56,902 nt of DNA from RH-AL1 sp964245015 (GTDB lineage Bacteria; Pseudomonadota; Alphaproteobacteria; Rhizobiales; Beijerinckiaceae). Position 1 is the stretch's first letter; each line of letters starts with the position of its first letter. Shown piece by piece: positions 8,999 to 18,753 of this stretch. The notes under the pieces are model-generated. The model had not been told where the DNA came from. It did not search any database and saw nothing but the letters and a program-made list of their open reading frames with translations. Location: positions 1-56,902 of the forward strand of contig CAXTMA010000002.1 of assembly GCA_964245015.1 (NCBI GenBank). Reading direction: 5' to 3'. A program made the translations under genes and the position numbers.

Positions 8999-9922
8999 AT
9001 GTCTCCAGGTTTGTCTCCGTTCGTCGAGGCGCTACGCCTGCCGGCGTTTGTTTGCGTCAACTGCGGCTACTGGCAACGCCATTTCGGGCCGCCGCCGTCT
9101 TGCCCGCTGTGCCTGGATGCACGCCACGTCGTGCCGCAGAATGGCTGGCGTTTCCTCGATCTTGACACGGCACAACGCGCCTTTCCCTGCCATTGGGAGG
9201 AGCTCGAGCCCGGCGCCTGGCGGTTCTGGAACGACCCCGTCGAGGGCATCGGCCCATCAAGCATCCTTCTGCGCACGCCGGCCGGCAACGTGATGTTCGA
9301 GGGCTGTTCGGTCTTCAGCGAGGCGGCGCTGACCGATCTCGCCGCTCTCGGCGGCGTTCAGGTGCTTTCGGCATCGCACCCCCACGCTTACGGCGCGATC
9401 TGGCAGGTCCAGGACCGCTTCGATCCCGAGCTGGCTTTGGCCGCCGCGGATTTCGCCTGGTCGGCCGCGCTGCAGGTCACCTGGCCGTTCGATGATCGGC
9501 TGGAGCCGCTGCCCGGCATCGAACTCTACCGCACGGCCGGGCACTTCGAAGGGCATAGCGTCCTCTACGACAGGGCGCGGCGGCTGCTGCTGTGCGGCGA
9601 TGCCCTGAAATTCGAGCTGTCGCCGCGCGATCGCCGGCAGGCGACGACCATTTCCGCCCACAAGGCCTTCGTGCGCGCCACGCCGCTGACGTTGAGCGAG
9701 CTGCGGCGATACCGCGACGTCTTCGCCCCGCTCGACTTCGCGCAGACGTGGACGCCGTTCGAGCAGGCGCGCAACAGCGGGCGCGCCGAAGCGCTGGCGT
9801 TGATCGATGCCCAGCTCGCCACCCGGCCGCACCCCGATCAGGTTGCGCTGGCCGAGCTGCGCGGCGTTGGAGGAGACAGCCCGCCGCTCAGCCGGCGGGG
9901 ACGCGACGGAGGGCGCGCTTAG
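8999..9922 (+). CDS. Metallo-beta-lactamase-fold-like protein with N-terminal zinc-ribbon cysteines
   Basis: This 307-residue protein starts with a four-cysteine knuckle (CVNCGYW, then CPLC about 17 residues later) that probably binds zinc. The rest reads like a metallo-beta-lactamase fold: LSASHPHAYGAIW takes the place of the usual HxHxDH loop, AGHFEGHSVLY resembles the next metal-ligand loop, and LLLCGDALKF supplies the expected aspartate after a beta strand. The canonical aspartate and third histidine of the first motif are missing, so metal content and activity are uncertain. No good ribosome site precedes the ATG at 8999. The last ~20 residues are low-complexity. It is a single gene, not obviously in an operon with the GST that follows. 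Confidence 0.75.
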   Translation: MSPGLSPFVEALRLPAFVCVNCGYWQRHFGPPPSCPLCLDARHVVPQNGWRFLDLDTAQRAFPCHWEELEPGAWRFWNDPVEGIGPSSILLRTPAGNVMFEGCSVFSEAALTDLAALGGVQVLSASHPHAYGAIWQVQDRFDPELALAAADFAWSAALQVTWPFDDRLEPLPGIELYRTAGHFEGHSVLYDRARRLLLCGDALKFELSPRDRRQATTISAHKAFVRATPLTLSELRRYRDVFAPLDFAQTWTPFEQARNSGRAEALALIDAQLATRPHPDQVALAELRGVGGDSPPLSRRGRDGGRA

Positions 9923-10030
9923 GCTTTCCCGAGGCGGCATCGCCCGGCGCTCTAGTCAGGGTCGCGCGAGGTGTATAGGCCATGCCTAACCGTCGTTCCG
10001 TCCAGCGGCAGCCGCCTGCCTTTCGGTCAA

Positions 10031-10723
10031 ATGCCCAAGCTGTACCACCACCCGCTCGATCCGCTGTCGCGTTTCGCCCGCCTCGCGCTTGCCGAATACG
10101 GCATCGAAGCCGACCTCGTGGAAGAGCGGGCCTTCGAGCGGCGCCACGACTTCCTCGCGCTCAACCCGGCGGGAACGCTGCCCGTGCTGAGCGAGGAGGG
10201 CGGCGCCGTTGTGCCCGGCCCCGGCTTGATCGCGGAATGGCTCGATGAAACGCGCGGACATACCGTGCCGGGCCGCCGCCTGATGCCGGAACCGCCGCAC
10301 GAGCGCATCGAAGTGCGCCGGTTGACCGAATGGTTCAACACCAAGTTCTTCGCCGAAGTGTCGAACTGGCTGGTGACGGAGAAGGTGTACAAGCGCTTCA
10401 TGAGCGCCGAGCAAGGCGGCGGCGCGCCGGCCATGGAGCTGGTGCGGGCGGCGCGCACCAACATCCGCTACCACCTGCGCTACATCGGCTATCTCGTGGC
10501 GAGGCGGAACTGGCTCGCCGGCGACGAGCTGACCTACGCCGATCTCGCGGCGGCGGCGCACCTGTCCAGCGTGGACTATCTCGGCGACGTGCCCTGGGAC
10601 GAGGACGAGACGGCAAGGAACTGGTACGCGCGGGTGAAGTCGCGCCCGGGCTTCCGCACCCTGCTGGCCGACCGGGTGCCGGGCATGGCGCCGGCCGACA
10701 GCTACCCCGACCTCGACTTCTGA
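10031..10723 (+). CDS. Glutathione S-transferase family protein
   Basis: The product (230 residues) starts at ATG 10031 with the thioredoxin-like N-terminal domain (KLYHHPLDPLSRFARLAL), then NPAGTLPVL with the cis-proline loop, and an all-helical C-terminal domain with LAGDELTYADLAAAAHL, the hallmark N-capping box of GSTs. I chose the internal ATG because the family begins at this strand and the upstream in-frame residues look like intergenic translation. It lies 23 bases upstream of queG on the same strand, so the two are likely cotranscribed. The GST substrate cannot be deduced. GSTs act in the cytoplasm, conjugating glutathione to electrophiles or isomerising substrates. Confidence 0.92.
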   Translation: MPKLYHHPLDPLSRFARLALAEYGIEADLVEERAFERRHDFLALNPAGTLPVLSEEGGAVVPGPGLIAEWLDETRGHTVPGRRLMPEPPHERIEVRRLTEWFNTKFFAEVSNWLVTEKVYKRFMSAEQGGGAPAMELVRAARTNIRYHLRYIGYLVARRNWLAGDELTYADLAAAAHLSSVDYLGDVPWDEDETARNWYARVKSRPGFRTLLADRVPGMAPADSYPDLDF

Positions 10724-10746
10724 AGACGCCGCTCCCGCCCGCGGCC

Positions 10747-11811
10747 GTGAAGGCACGTCTCGCCAGGCGGGCGGCCTCGCTCGGCTTCGACCTGTGCCGG
10801 GTCGCCGCGCCCGACAGCATCCCGCAGGCGCCGTCCCGCCTCGCCGCCTTCATCGCGGCCGGCTGCTGCGGCGACATGGACTGGCTGGCGGAAACGGCGC
10901 CGCGCCGCGCCGACCCGCGCGTTCTCTGGCCGCAGGTTCGCTCAATCGTGATGCTCGGCCTCAATTACGGGCCGGCCGGCGATCCCCGGATCTTCCTTGC
11001 CGACCGAGGCGCGGCCAACATCTCCGTCTACGCCCGCAACCGCGACTACCACGAGCTCATCAGGGGGCGACTCAAGGAGTTGCGCAGCGTCCTGCTCGCC
11101 GCGGCCGGGGGCGGCGAAGCCAAGGTCTTCGTCGACACGGCGCCGGTGATGGAGAAGCCGCTGGCCGAAGCGGCGGGGCTGGGCTGGCAGGGCAAGCACA
11201 CCAACCTCGTCTCGCGGGGCCACGGATCCTGGCTGTTCCTCGGTTCCATGTTCACCACGATCGAGCTGCCGCCCGACCCAAGCGAGGCCGACCACTGCGG
11301 CTCCTGCCGCGCCTGCCTCGACGTGTGCCCCACCGACGCCTTTCCCCAGCCCTACCGGCTCGACCCGCGCCGCTGCATCTCCTACCTGACGATCGAGCAC
11401 AAAGGCTCGATCCCACTCGAATTCCGCCGCGCCATCGGCAACCGGGTGTACGGCTGCGACGACTGCCTCGCCGTCTGCCCGTGGAACAAATGGGCGCAAG
11501 CCGCCAGCGAGGCCAAGCTGCAGCCGCGCCCGGATTTCACCGCGCCGCGCCTCGCCGATTGGCTCGTCCTCGACGAGGCGGGCTTCCGCTCGCTGTTCTC
11601 GGCCAGCCCGGTCAAGCGGCTTGGCTGGACGCTGTTCCTGCGCAACCTCCTCATCGCCGCCGGCAATTCGGACGATCCCTCGCTGATCCCGGCCGTGCGG
11701 CGCTGCGGCGCACACCCTTCCGCGATCGTGAAGGAGACGGCCGCCTGGGCCTTGGATGAACTGGACGCCTCGTCCTGCGTCGACCGCGCTCCCGCCGCGA
11801 TTTTGCGCTAG
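10747..11811 (+). CDS. queG: Epoxyqueuosine reductase QueG
   Basis: QueG carries out the last step of queuosine synthesis, reducing epoxyqueuosine in tRNA with cobalamin and two [4Fe-4S] clusters. The cluster-binding cysteines are readable: CGSCRACLDVCP beginning at Cys184, and CDDCLAVCPWNKWA beginning at Cys237. The C terminus carries the HEAT-like tail (IVKETAAWALDEL). The reading frame is open far upstream, but the preceding GST gene occupies it in another frame, so I use the GTG at 10747. The 354-residue length is normal for the family. Together with queD and queE at 40.1-41.1 kb, three steps of the pathway lie in the window, although not in one operon. Confidence 0.95.
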   Translation: MKARLARRAASLGFDLCRVAAPDSIPQAPSRLAAFIAAGCCGDMDWLAETAPRRADPRVLWPQVRSIVMLGLNYGPAGDPRIFLADRGAANISVYARNRDYHELIRGRLKELRSVLLAAAGGGEAKVFVDTAPVMEKPLAEAAGLGWQGKHTNLVSRGHGSWLFLGSMFTTIELPPDPSEADHCGSCRACLDVCPTDAFPQPYRLDPRRCISYLTIEHKGSIPLEFRRAIGNRVYGCDDCLAVCPWNKWAQAASEAKLQPRPDFTAPRLADWLVLDEAGFRSLFSASPVKRLGWTLFLRNLLIAAGNSDDPSLIPAVRRCGAHPSAIVKETAAWALDELDASSCVDRAPAAILR

Positions 11812-11821
11812 CCTCGCGCCC

Positions 11822-12712
11822 ATGAACCTCTTCGCCTTCGGCCTCGGCTACAGCGCCCAGCACTTCGTTAACGACTACCGCGACCTGTTCGCATCCGTCG
11901 CCGGTACGGTGCGCGACGTGGGAGTGGCGCGGCCGCTTCTCGGCGGCACGGAGGTGCTGCGCTTCGGTCCCGACGGGTGCGACGGCGCGATCGAGCAAAG
12001 GTTGGGGACCGCCGACGTCATCCTGGTGTCCGTGGCGCCCGGCACGTCGGTCGATCCAGTGCTGGCCCGCTTCGGCCGCCGCATCGCAGGCACGAGGCGG
12101 CCCCAGCTCATCCTGTACCTGTCGACCATCGGCGTCTACGGCGACCGCGGCGGCGAGTGGGTTGACGAGAGCGAGTTGCCGGCGCCCTTGTCCGAGCGGT
12201 CCAGGGTGCGGGTGCAGGCGGAAAAGGCGTGGGCGACCCTTGCCAAGGACCGAACCAAGACCGTGCACCTGCTGCGCTTGTCCGGCATCTACGGGCCGGG
12301 CCGCAACCCCCTCGTCAACCTCGCTCGGGGCAGGGCGCACCGATACGTCAAGCCCGGTCAGGTGTTCAATCGCATCCACGTCGAGGACATCGCCCGCACC
12401 CTCGCCGCGCTGGTCGGCCAGCCGGCGGCCGGCGGGCATCACGTCTGGAACGTCACCGACGACGAGCCGGCGCCGCCGCAGGACGTCGTCACCTTCGCCG
12501 CCGAGATGATGGGCGTCGAGCCCCCGCCCGCGCAGGACTTCGCCACCGCCGAGCTGTCGCCGATGGCGCGCAGCTTCTACGGCGAGAACAAGCGCTGCTC
12601 CAACCGCAAGATCAAGGAGGAGCTGGGAGTCGACCTCGCCTATCCCACCTACCGCGAAGGCATCGCCGCCCTGTGGGCCGACGGCGAGGGCCGGGCGCCT
12701 GCTTCGGTTTAG
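11822..12712 (+). CDS. NAD(P)-dependent SDR/epimerase-like protein (YeeZ type)
   Basis: This 296-residue protein begins at ATG 11822, ten bases after the queG stop. It reads as an extended short-chain dehydrogenase: an atypical nucleotide-binding start (FAFGLGYSAQHFV), LSTIGVYGDRGGEWVDE with the catalytic-type serine and tyrosine region, LRLSGIYGPGRNPL, and IHVEDIARTLAAL. The C-terminal part has the KRCSNRKIKEELG stretch shared with E. coli YeeZ-like proteins. The substrate is unknown. The close spacing suggests a GST-queG-SDR transcription unit. It is probably cytoplasmic, with no signal sequence. Confidence 0.9.
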   Translation: MNLFAFGLGYSAQHFVNDYRDLFASVAGTVRDVGVARPLLGGTEVLRFGPDGCDGAIEQRLGTADVILVSVAPGTSVDPVLARFGRRIAGTRRPQLILYLSTIGVYGDRGGEWVDESELPAPLSERSRVRVQAEKAWATLAKDRTKTVHLLRLSGIYGPGRNPLVNLARGRAHRYVKPGQVFNRIHVEDIARTLAALVGQPAAGGHHVWNVTDDEPAPPQDVVTFAAEMMGVEPPPAQDFATAELSPMARSFYGENKRCSNRKIKEELGVDLAYPTYREGIAALWADGEGRAPASV

Positions 12713-13125
12713 GGCTGTTCTTCGCCGATCTCAGCGAGCGCTTCGAAAGCTGCTGGGAACAGGCCCGACCTGCCGTGGCGTTCTCGCCGGCCTTCTCGTC
12801 ATCAGCCCCTCGTCATCAGCCCAGTGCGATCGCGGATCATCGGCTTCGAGCACGCGCCCCGGCGATGTTGCCGGTCACGATGCGGCGCATCCTGCGCTCG
12901 GCGACATGCGCCGGCAGAGATTGATCGCCCCGGACAAGGTCGACGCGATCATCCTGAAGCACAATTGCGCGATCGCCATAGATTGCAAGACCGTTCGAGG
13001 TGCCGGAGGTCATCAGCCTTTCCCGTTGATATCGCGCGCCGTCGTGACGATCGGGCATTGACCGGCCGCGCCGTATTGCGCAGCACTCGGGCGCGGCAGG
13101 CGTTTGCCGCGAACGGAGGTTGGCG
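12713..13125 (+). other. Intergenic region, no convincing gene
   Basis: About 410 bases separate the SDR gene from the helix-hairpin-helix gene. I see no supported gene. A perfect 14-bp tandem duplication (unit CTCGTCATCAGCCC) lies at 12795-12822. A short open frame on the minus strand (about 12837-13010, beginning MTSGTSNGLAIYGD) is not recognisable. The promoter of the downstream gene should lie near its right end, but no clear boxes stand out. Confidence 0.5.
12795..12822 (+). repeat. Perfect 14-bp tandem duplication
   Basis: Two adjacent identical copies of CTCGTCATCAGCCC fill these 28 bases. It lies downstream of the SDR stop in non-coding sequence and is probably a replication-slippage duplication with no assigned role. 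Confidence 0.8.
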
Positions 13126-13497
13126 ATGCGCGCTCGAAGCTTGCGTGAAGTGTTGTCGGCGGGATCGGTGGCGCTGTGCCTCGTCATCGGGGTCGCGGGT
13201 GCGGCGAACGCCCAGTCCCCGACCGTCGGCTCCCAAGCCAAGACCGGCACGGCGCCCAAGGCCGCCGCCCCCAAGCCGACCGCGGCGGAGGCCGCCCCCA
13301 AGTCCGCCGACCTCGTCGACATCAACACGGCCGACAAGGAGCAACTCGACGCCCTCAAGGGCATCGGCCCCAAGCGGGCCGACGACATCATCAAGGGCCG
13401 CCCCTACAAGGGCAAGGACGAACTGTATCAGAAGAAGATCATCCCCAGGGCCGTCTACGACGGCATCAAGGACAAGATCATCGCCAAGCAGAAGTAG
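13126..13497 (+). CDS. Exported helix-hairpin-helix (ComEA-like) small protein
   Basis: The 123-residue product has a signal peptide (hydrophobic stretch SVALCLVIGVAGAANA, cleavage near ANA-Q), an alanine/proline/lysine-rich linker, and a C-terminal helix-hairpin-helix domain of the DUF655/ComEA type: DLVDINTADKEQLDALKGIG followed by AYGI-like KRADDIIKGRPY. The family binds DNA in ComEA; such stand-alone exported versions are common in this group with unknown function. The start is ATG 13126 with GGAGG six bases upstream. It is monocistronic by spacing, with the XdhC gene 78 bases downstream. Confidence 0.9.
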   Translation: MRARSLREVLSAGSVALCLVIGVAGAANAQSPTVGSQAKTGTAPKAAAPKPTAAEAAPKSADLVDINTADKEQLDALKGIGPKRADDIIKGRPYKGKDELYQKKIIPRAVYDGIKDKIIAKQK

Positions 13498-13575
13498 CGG
13501 CCGGCTCGCACCAACGCTGGGATCGCGTCTTCATCCGCCTGCCCGCGTCGCCTATATGGCTGCTCGGGAGCTGCG

Positions 13576-13911
<336 letters not shown>

Positions 13912-13927
13912 TGCGAGGGTCGGACCG

Positions 13928-14655
13928 ATGCGGCTAGCCGACCTCGTTCTTCTCAACGCCGAGCGTGCCGCCCGCCGGCCGGTGGCGCTGGTGACCGATC
14001 TCTCCGCCGTCGCCGGCGGCATCGTGGAGCAGCGCGTCGTTCCCGCGGCGGCGGTGTCCGGGGACCCGCTCGGAACTCTGATCGCCGACCAACTGCGCAG
14101 CGGTCGCAGCGGCACCGTTTCGCATGAAGGGCGCGACCTGCTCATCACCGTGCAGGTTCCGCCGGTCCGCCTCCTTCTCGTGGGCGCCGTGCACATTTCG
14201 CAGGCGCTGGTGCCGATGGCTGGCCTGGTCGGGCTGGACGTGACGGTTCTCGACCCGCGCACCGCCTTCGCCAGCCCAGAGCGTTTTCCCGGTGTCGAGC
14301 TGCTGGCCGAATGGCCCGACGACGCGCTGCCTCGCTTCGCGCCGGATGCCTTCACCGCCGTGGCGCTGCTGACCCACGATCCCCGCATCGACGATCAGGC
14401 CCTCGTCGCGGCGCTGCGGGCGCCCTGCTTCTACATCGGCGCGCTTGGCTCGCGGAAGACGCACGCGCGGCGGCTGGAGCGGATGCGCGCCCTCGGCTTC
14501 GGCGACGACGACCTCGCCCGCCTCCATGCCCCCATCGGGCTCGACATCGGCGCGGTGAGCCCGGCCGAGATCGCCGTCTCGATCCTCGGCGAGATCGTCG
14601 CCGCGCAGCGCCGCAAGCCGTCGCGCTCGGCAGACCGGCCAGCGGAGCGGCTGGC

Positions 14656-14659
<4 letters not shown>
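13928..14659 (+). CDS. XdhC Rossmann-domain protein
   Basis: The product (243 residues) carries the second half of XdhC: a short N-terminal part, then a Rossmann region (RLLLVGAVHISQALVPMAG), DVTVLDPRTAFASPERFP, VALLTHDPRIDD and the diagnostic FYIGALGSRKTHARRLERM and IGLDIGAVSPAEIAVSI. It starts 16 bases after the short XdhC protein and its stop overlaps the next start (GTGA). Splitting of XdhC in two polypeptides is known in alphaproteobacteria. The predicted job is handling molybdenum cofactor for a molybdenum hydroxylase. The start is ATG 13928, where homology to the family begins. Confidence 0.92.
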
Positions 14660-15691
<1,032 letters not shown>

Positions 15692-15699
<8 letters not shown>

Positions 15700-16333
15700 C
15701 ATCTCGGCCCGACCGGCCTCCGCCGTTGCCGCCGTGGTGCTGGCCGCCGGACGTGCGAGCCGCTTCGGCGCCGGGCCGGATGGCAGCAAGGTCTTCGCCC
15801 TGCTCGACGGCAGGCCGCTCGTCGCTCATGTCGTGGCGACCGCGCGGGCGAGCGGGGCCGCGCCGATCCTGGTGGTGACGGGGCATGCCGGCCACCTCGC
15901 CGAGGCGGCGCTGCACGACGACATGCCCGATCGCTTCATCGCCAACCCCGATCATGCCACCGGCCTTTCCTCGTCGCTGCGGGCCGGCATCGCCGCCGTG
16001 CCGGACGGGGCGTCGGGCGCGCTGGTGCTGCTTGCCGACATGCCGCTCGTGTCCGCCGCCACCTTGCAGGCGCTGATACGGACACTCGCGCTTGGGAGTT
16101 GCGATGCCGTGGTGCCGGAGCACCGCGGCCGTCGCGGCAATCCCGTGCTGCTCGCGCGGAGCCTGTTCGCCGGCGTCATGCATCTTGCCGGCGACGAGGG
16201 CGCGCGCCGCCTCCTCGCCGAGCCCGGTCGCCGCATACGTTCCTGTCCGGTCGATGATCCCGGCATCCTGGCCGACATTGACACGCCGGAAGCACTGGCG
16301 GCCGCGCGGCGGGAAGGGCTCAGGCGGCGTTGA
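15692..16333 (+). CDS. MobA-like molybdenum cofactor nucleotidyltransferase (MocA type)
   Basis: This 213-residue NTP-transferase has the pyrophosphorylase-like start AAVVLAAGRASRFG, then VTGHAGHLAEAAL, ADMPLVSAATLQALI with the metal-binding aspartate, and HRGRRGNPVLLARSLF near the C terminus, ending with DIDTPEALA. The signature matches MocA/MobA-type enzymes that attach CMP or GMP to molybdopterin. The GTG start overlaps the previous gene by eight bases with GGGAG upstream, indicating translational coupling. Its 3' end overlaps the convergent GGDEF-EAL gene by 14 bases. CMP specificity, expected for an XDH/CODH system, is an inference. Confidence 0.9.
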
Positions 16334-17912
16334 GGTCGCGGTCGGCGGTATGTGGCAGCGCGATCGCCGACTGCGCCAGCCACGCCTGCATCGACACGCG
16401 CTCGTCGATCTCGCGGGCGGTCAAGGGCGGCGCGAAGTAGTAGCCTTGCAACTCGTCGCAGCCAAGCTTCTGCAGGAATTCGACCTGCTCGGCGAACTCC
16501 ACGCCTTCGGCCGTCACGGTGAGGCCGAGGGCATGGCCGAGCGAAACGATGGATTCGAGGATGATGGCGCCCTCGCCGCTGGTTTCCAGCGAGCCGAGGA
16601 AGGCCCGGTCGATCTTGATCTTGTCGAAGGCGAAACGGCGGAGGTAGATCATAGAGGAATAGCCCGACCCGAAGTCGTCGAGGCCCATGCGGATGCCCAG
16701 CGCCCGCAGCTCCATGATGATCGCCTCTGCCTGCTCGGCATCCTGGATCAGCACGCCCTCGGTCAATTCGAGGTCGAGGCGGTTGGGGTCGAGCCCGGTA
16801 GCGTCCAGGATCGCCTTCACCGTGTCCACGAACCCGCGCTGCCGGAACTGCACCGGCGACACGTTGACGGCGATCCGCAGGCCCGGCCAGCGGCGTGCGT
16901 CATGACAGGCGCGGCGCAGAACCCATTGGCCGAGCGGAACCACGAGCCCGCGCGATTCGGCAAGGGGGATGAAGTCCTCCGGCGGCACCATGCCGAGCTC
17001 GGGATGCTGCCATCGCACCAGGGCTTCGAGACCCTGCATGCGGGTGCCGCAGGCCGACAGCAGCGGCTGGTAGGCGATGGTCAGCTCGTCGCGCTTGATG
17101 GCATTGCGCAGGTCGTCCTCGATGGTCTTGCCGAGGTGGAGCTTTTGTTCCATCGCCTTGTCGAAGAAGGCGAAGCGGTTGCGGCCCTCGTGCTTGGCCC
17201 GGTACAGCGCGAGGTCGGCCGCCTGGCTCAGCGTGTCCGGCGTGTCGCCGTCCTGCGGGCAAAGGGCGACGCCGAGCGACACGGTGACGAAGACCTGGGC
17301 GGAGCCGAGGTCGAAGGGCGCGATCATCGCGTCGTGGATGCGATGGGCCATGGCCGCGCACTGGGCGGCGTTGTCGATGTTGATCAGCATCAGGGCGAAC
17401 TCGTCGCCGCCGAGGCGGGCGAGGCAGTCGCCGTCGCGCACGACCCGCTTGATGCGCTGCGCGATGCCGGTGATCAGGCGGTCGCCGGCGCCGTGGCCGT
17501 GGCCGTCGTTGACGCATTTGAAGCCGTCGATATCGATGGCGATCAGGGCGATGGGCGCATCGTGGCTGCATTGCGCCACCGCGTTCTCCAGCAGTTGCTG
17601 GAAGAACAAGCGGTTGGGGAGGTTCGACAGGGGATCGACGCCGGCCTTGTGGATCACCTCGGCCTGCTGGGCTTCCAGCTGGGAGATGTGGAAGCGCGCC
17701 TTCCAGAGGAAAACCGCGAGAAGGAAGCTCGACAGGGGGAAGACGATCAGCAGGATCTGGACGGCCGGGCCGGAGGAGGCCGTCAACCCGGGTTCGTAGC
17801 GCAGGCAAAGGAGCGAAAGGGCCGGCAGAAGGGCGCACGCGATCAACGCCGCCTGGGCAAGTCTCGGCCCGCTGCGGTCGGCGTAAAGCTTGGCAAGCGC
17901 ACGCGGCGTCAT
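16320..17912 (-). CDS. Membrane GGDEF-EAL cyclic-di-GMP protein
   Basis: The 530-residue protein has two N-terminal membrane helices (about residues 19-37 and 50-70), then a GGDEF domain with intact GGDEF at 168-172 and an RxxD inhibitory site at 159-162, and an EAL domain starting near 275 with EAL at 296-298, NVSPVQFRQ and DDFGSGYSS. Both domains keep catalytic-looking motifs, so it could make and degrade cyclic-di-GMP; which activity dominates cannot be told. No separate periplasmic sensor domain is visible, as the loop between the helices is only about 12 residues. It is convergent with the MobA-like gene, overlapping its 3' end. Confidence 0.95.
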   Translation of the reverse strand: MTPRALAKLYADRSGPRLAQAALIACALLPALSLLCLRYEPGLTASSGPAVQILLIVFPLSSFLLAVFLWKARFHISQLEAQQAEVIHKAGVDPLSNLPNRLFFQQLLENAVAQCSHDAPIALIAIDIDGFKCVNDGHGHGAGDRLITGIAQRIKRVVRDGDCLARLGGDEFALMLINIDNAAQCAAMAHRIHDAMIAPFDLGSAQVFVTVSLGVALCPQDGDTPDTLSQAADLALYRAKHEGRNRFAFFDKAMEQKLHLGKTIEDDLRNAIKRDELTIAYQPLLSACGTRMQGLEALVRWQHPELGMVPPEDFIPLAESRGLVVPLGQWVLRRACHDARRWPGLRIAVNVSPVQFRQRGFVDTVKAILDATGLDPNRLDLELTEGVLIQDAEQAEAIIMELRALGIRMGLDDFGSGYSSMIYLRRFAFDKIKIDRAFLGSLETSGEGAIILESIVSLGHALGLTVTAEGVEFAEQVEFLQKLGCDELQGYYFAPPLTAREIDERVSMQAWLAQSAIALPHTADRDLNAA

Positions 17913-17991
17913 CGAATGTCCTGAACGGGTCCGTGCGGAAAGGTTGCCCCGAGCCGATTAAGGATTCGTGCAACGGCGATGGAGCGCGGGC

Positions 17992-18753
17992 CTACAACAG
18001 CTTGAGCGCGCGAAAGCTGGCGTGACCATCGCGTCCTATGATGAGGTGATCGTGAAGGGCGATGTTGAGCGCCTTGCCCAAGGTCGCGATCTGCATCGTC
18101 ACGGCGATGTCGGCCGTGGATGGGCTGGGATCGCCGGACGGATGATTGTGCACCAGGATCAGCGCGGTGGCGCCAAGCTCCAGCGAGCGGCGCATGATCT
18201 CGCGGGGGTAGACGGGGGCGTGATCCACCGTGCCCACGCCCTGCACTTCGTCGGCGAGGAGCTGGTTCTTCTTGTCGAGGAAGAGGATGCGGAACTCCTC
18301 GTGGTCGATGAAGGCCATCGCCGTTCGGCAATAGGCGAGTAGCGCCGACGAGGAGCTGAGGGCGACCCGCTTGCGGATCGCCGACAGGGCGAGGCGGCGG
18401 GCGGCGGCTTCCACGATCTTGATCTCGGTCGCAGCCGCCTCGCCCAGGCCGGGGATCTCGCCCAGCCGCTCGGGGCGGGCGGCGAGCACCTCGGCGAAGG
18501 AGCCGAAGCGGGCGATCAGCGCCTTGGCGATCGGCTTGACGTCGCGCCGGGGCATGGCGCGGAACAGAACCAGTTCGAGGAGTTCGTAGTCGGCCAGCGC
18601 GGCGTCGCCGCCGCTGCGGAAACGGTCGCGCAGGCGCTCGCGGTGGCCGGTGTGATGCGGCTCGCACAGGGGGCCGGCCGCCTCGTCGAGCCCGTTCGCC
18701 GGACCAACCGTGCCCGCACGGGCCACCTCAGCACCCGTGAAGGGAAGCGGCAT
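17992..18753 (-). CDS. radC: RadC family JAB/MPN-domain protein
   Basis: The product (253 residues) has a helix-hairpin-helix-like N-terminal half (YELLELVLFRAMPRRDVKPI, IPGLGEAAATEIK) and a C-terminal JAB/MPN metalloprotease-like domain. The metal-binding motif HNHPSGDPSPSTAD is complete. Despite the name, RadC is not established as a repair protein; its biochemical role remains open. The start at 18753 lies inside the 3' end of map, giving a 26-base overlap, so the two genes are cotranscribed and probably translationally coupled. No Shine-Dalgarno sequence is obvious at this start, so a start slightly further in is possible. Confidence 0.93.
   Translation of the reverse strand: MPLPFTGAEVARAGTVGPANGLDEAAGPLCEPHHTGHRERLRDRFRSGGDAALADYELLELVLFRAMPRRDVKPIAKALIARFGSFAEVLAARPERLGEIPGLGEAAATEIKIVEAAARRLALSAIRKRVALSSSSALLAYCRTAMAFIDHEEFRILFLDKKNQLLADEVQGVGTVDHAPVYPREIMRRSLELGATALILVHNHPSGDPSPSTADIAVTMQIATLGKALNIALHDHLIIGRDGHASFRALKLL

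Noticed and set aside
12837..13010. Small minus-strand frame beginning MTSGTSNGLAIYGD
   Set aside because: Looks moderately protein-like, but I see no family, no ribosome site and no neighbour to support it.
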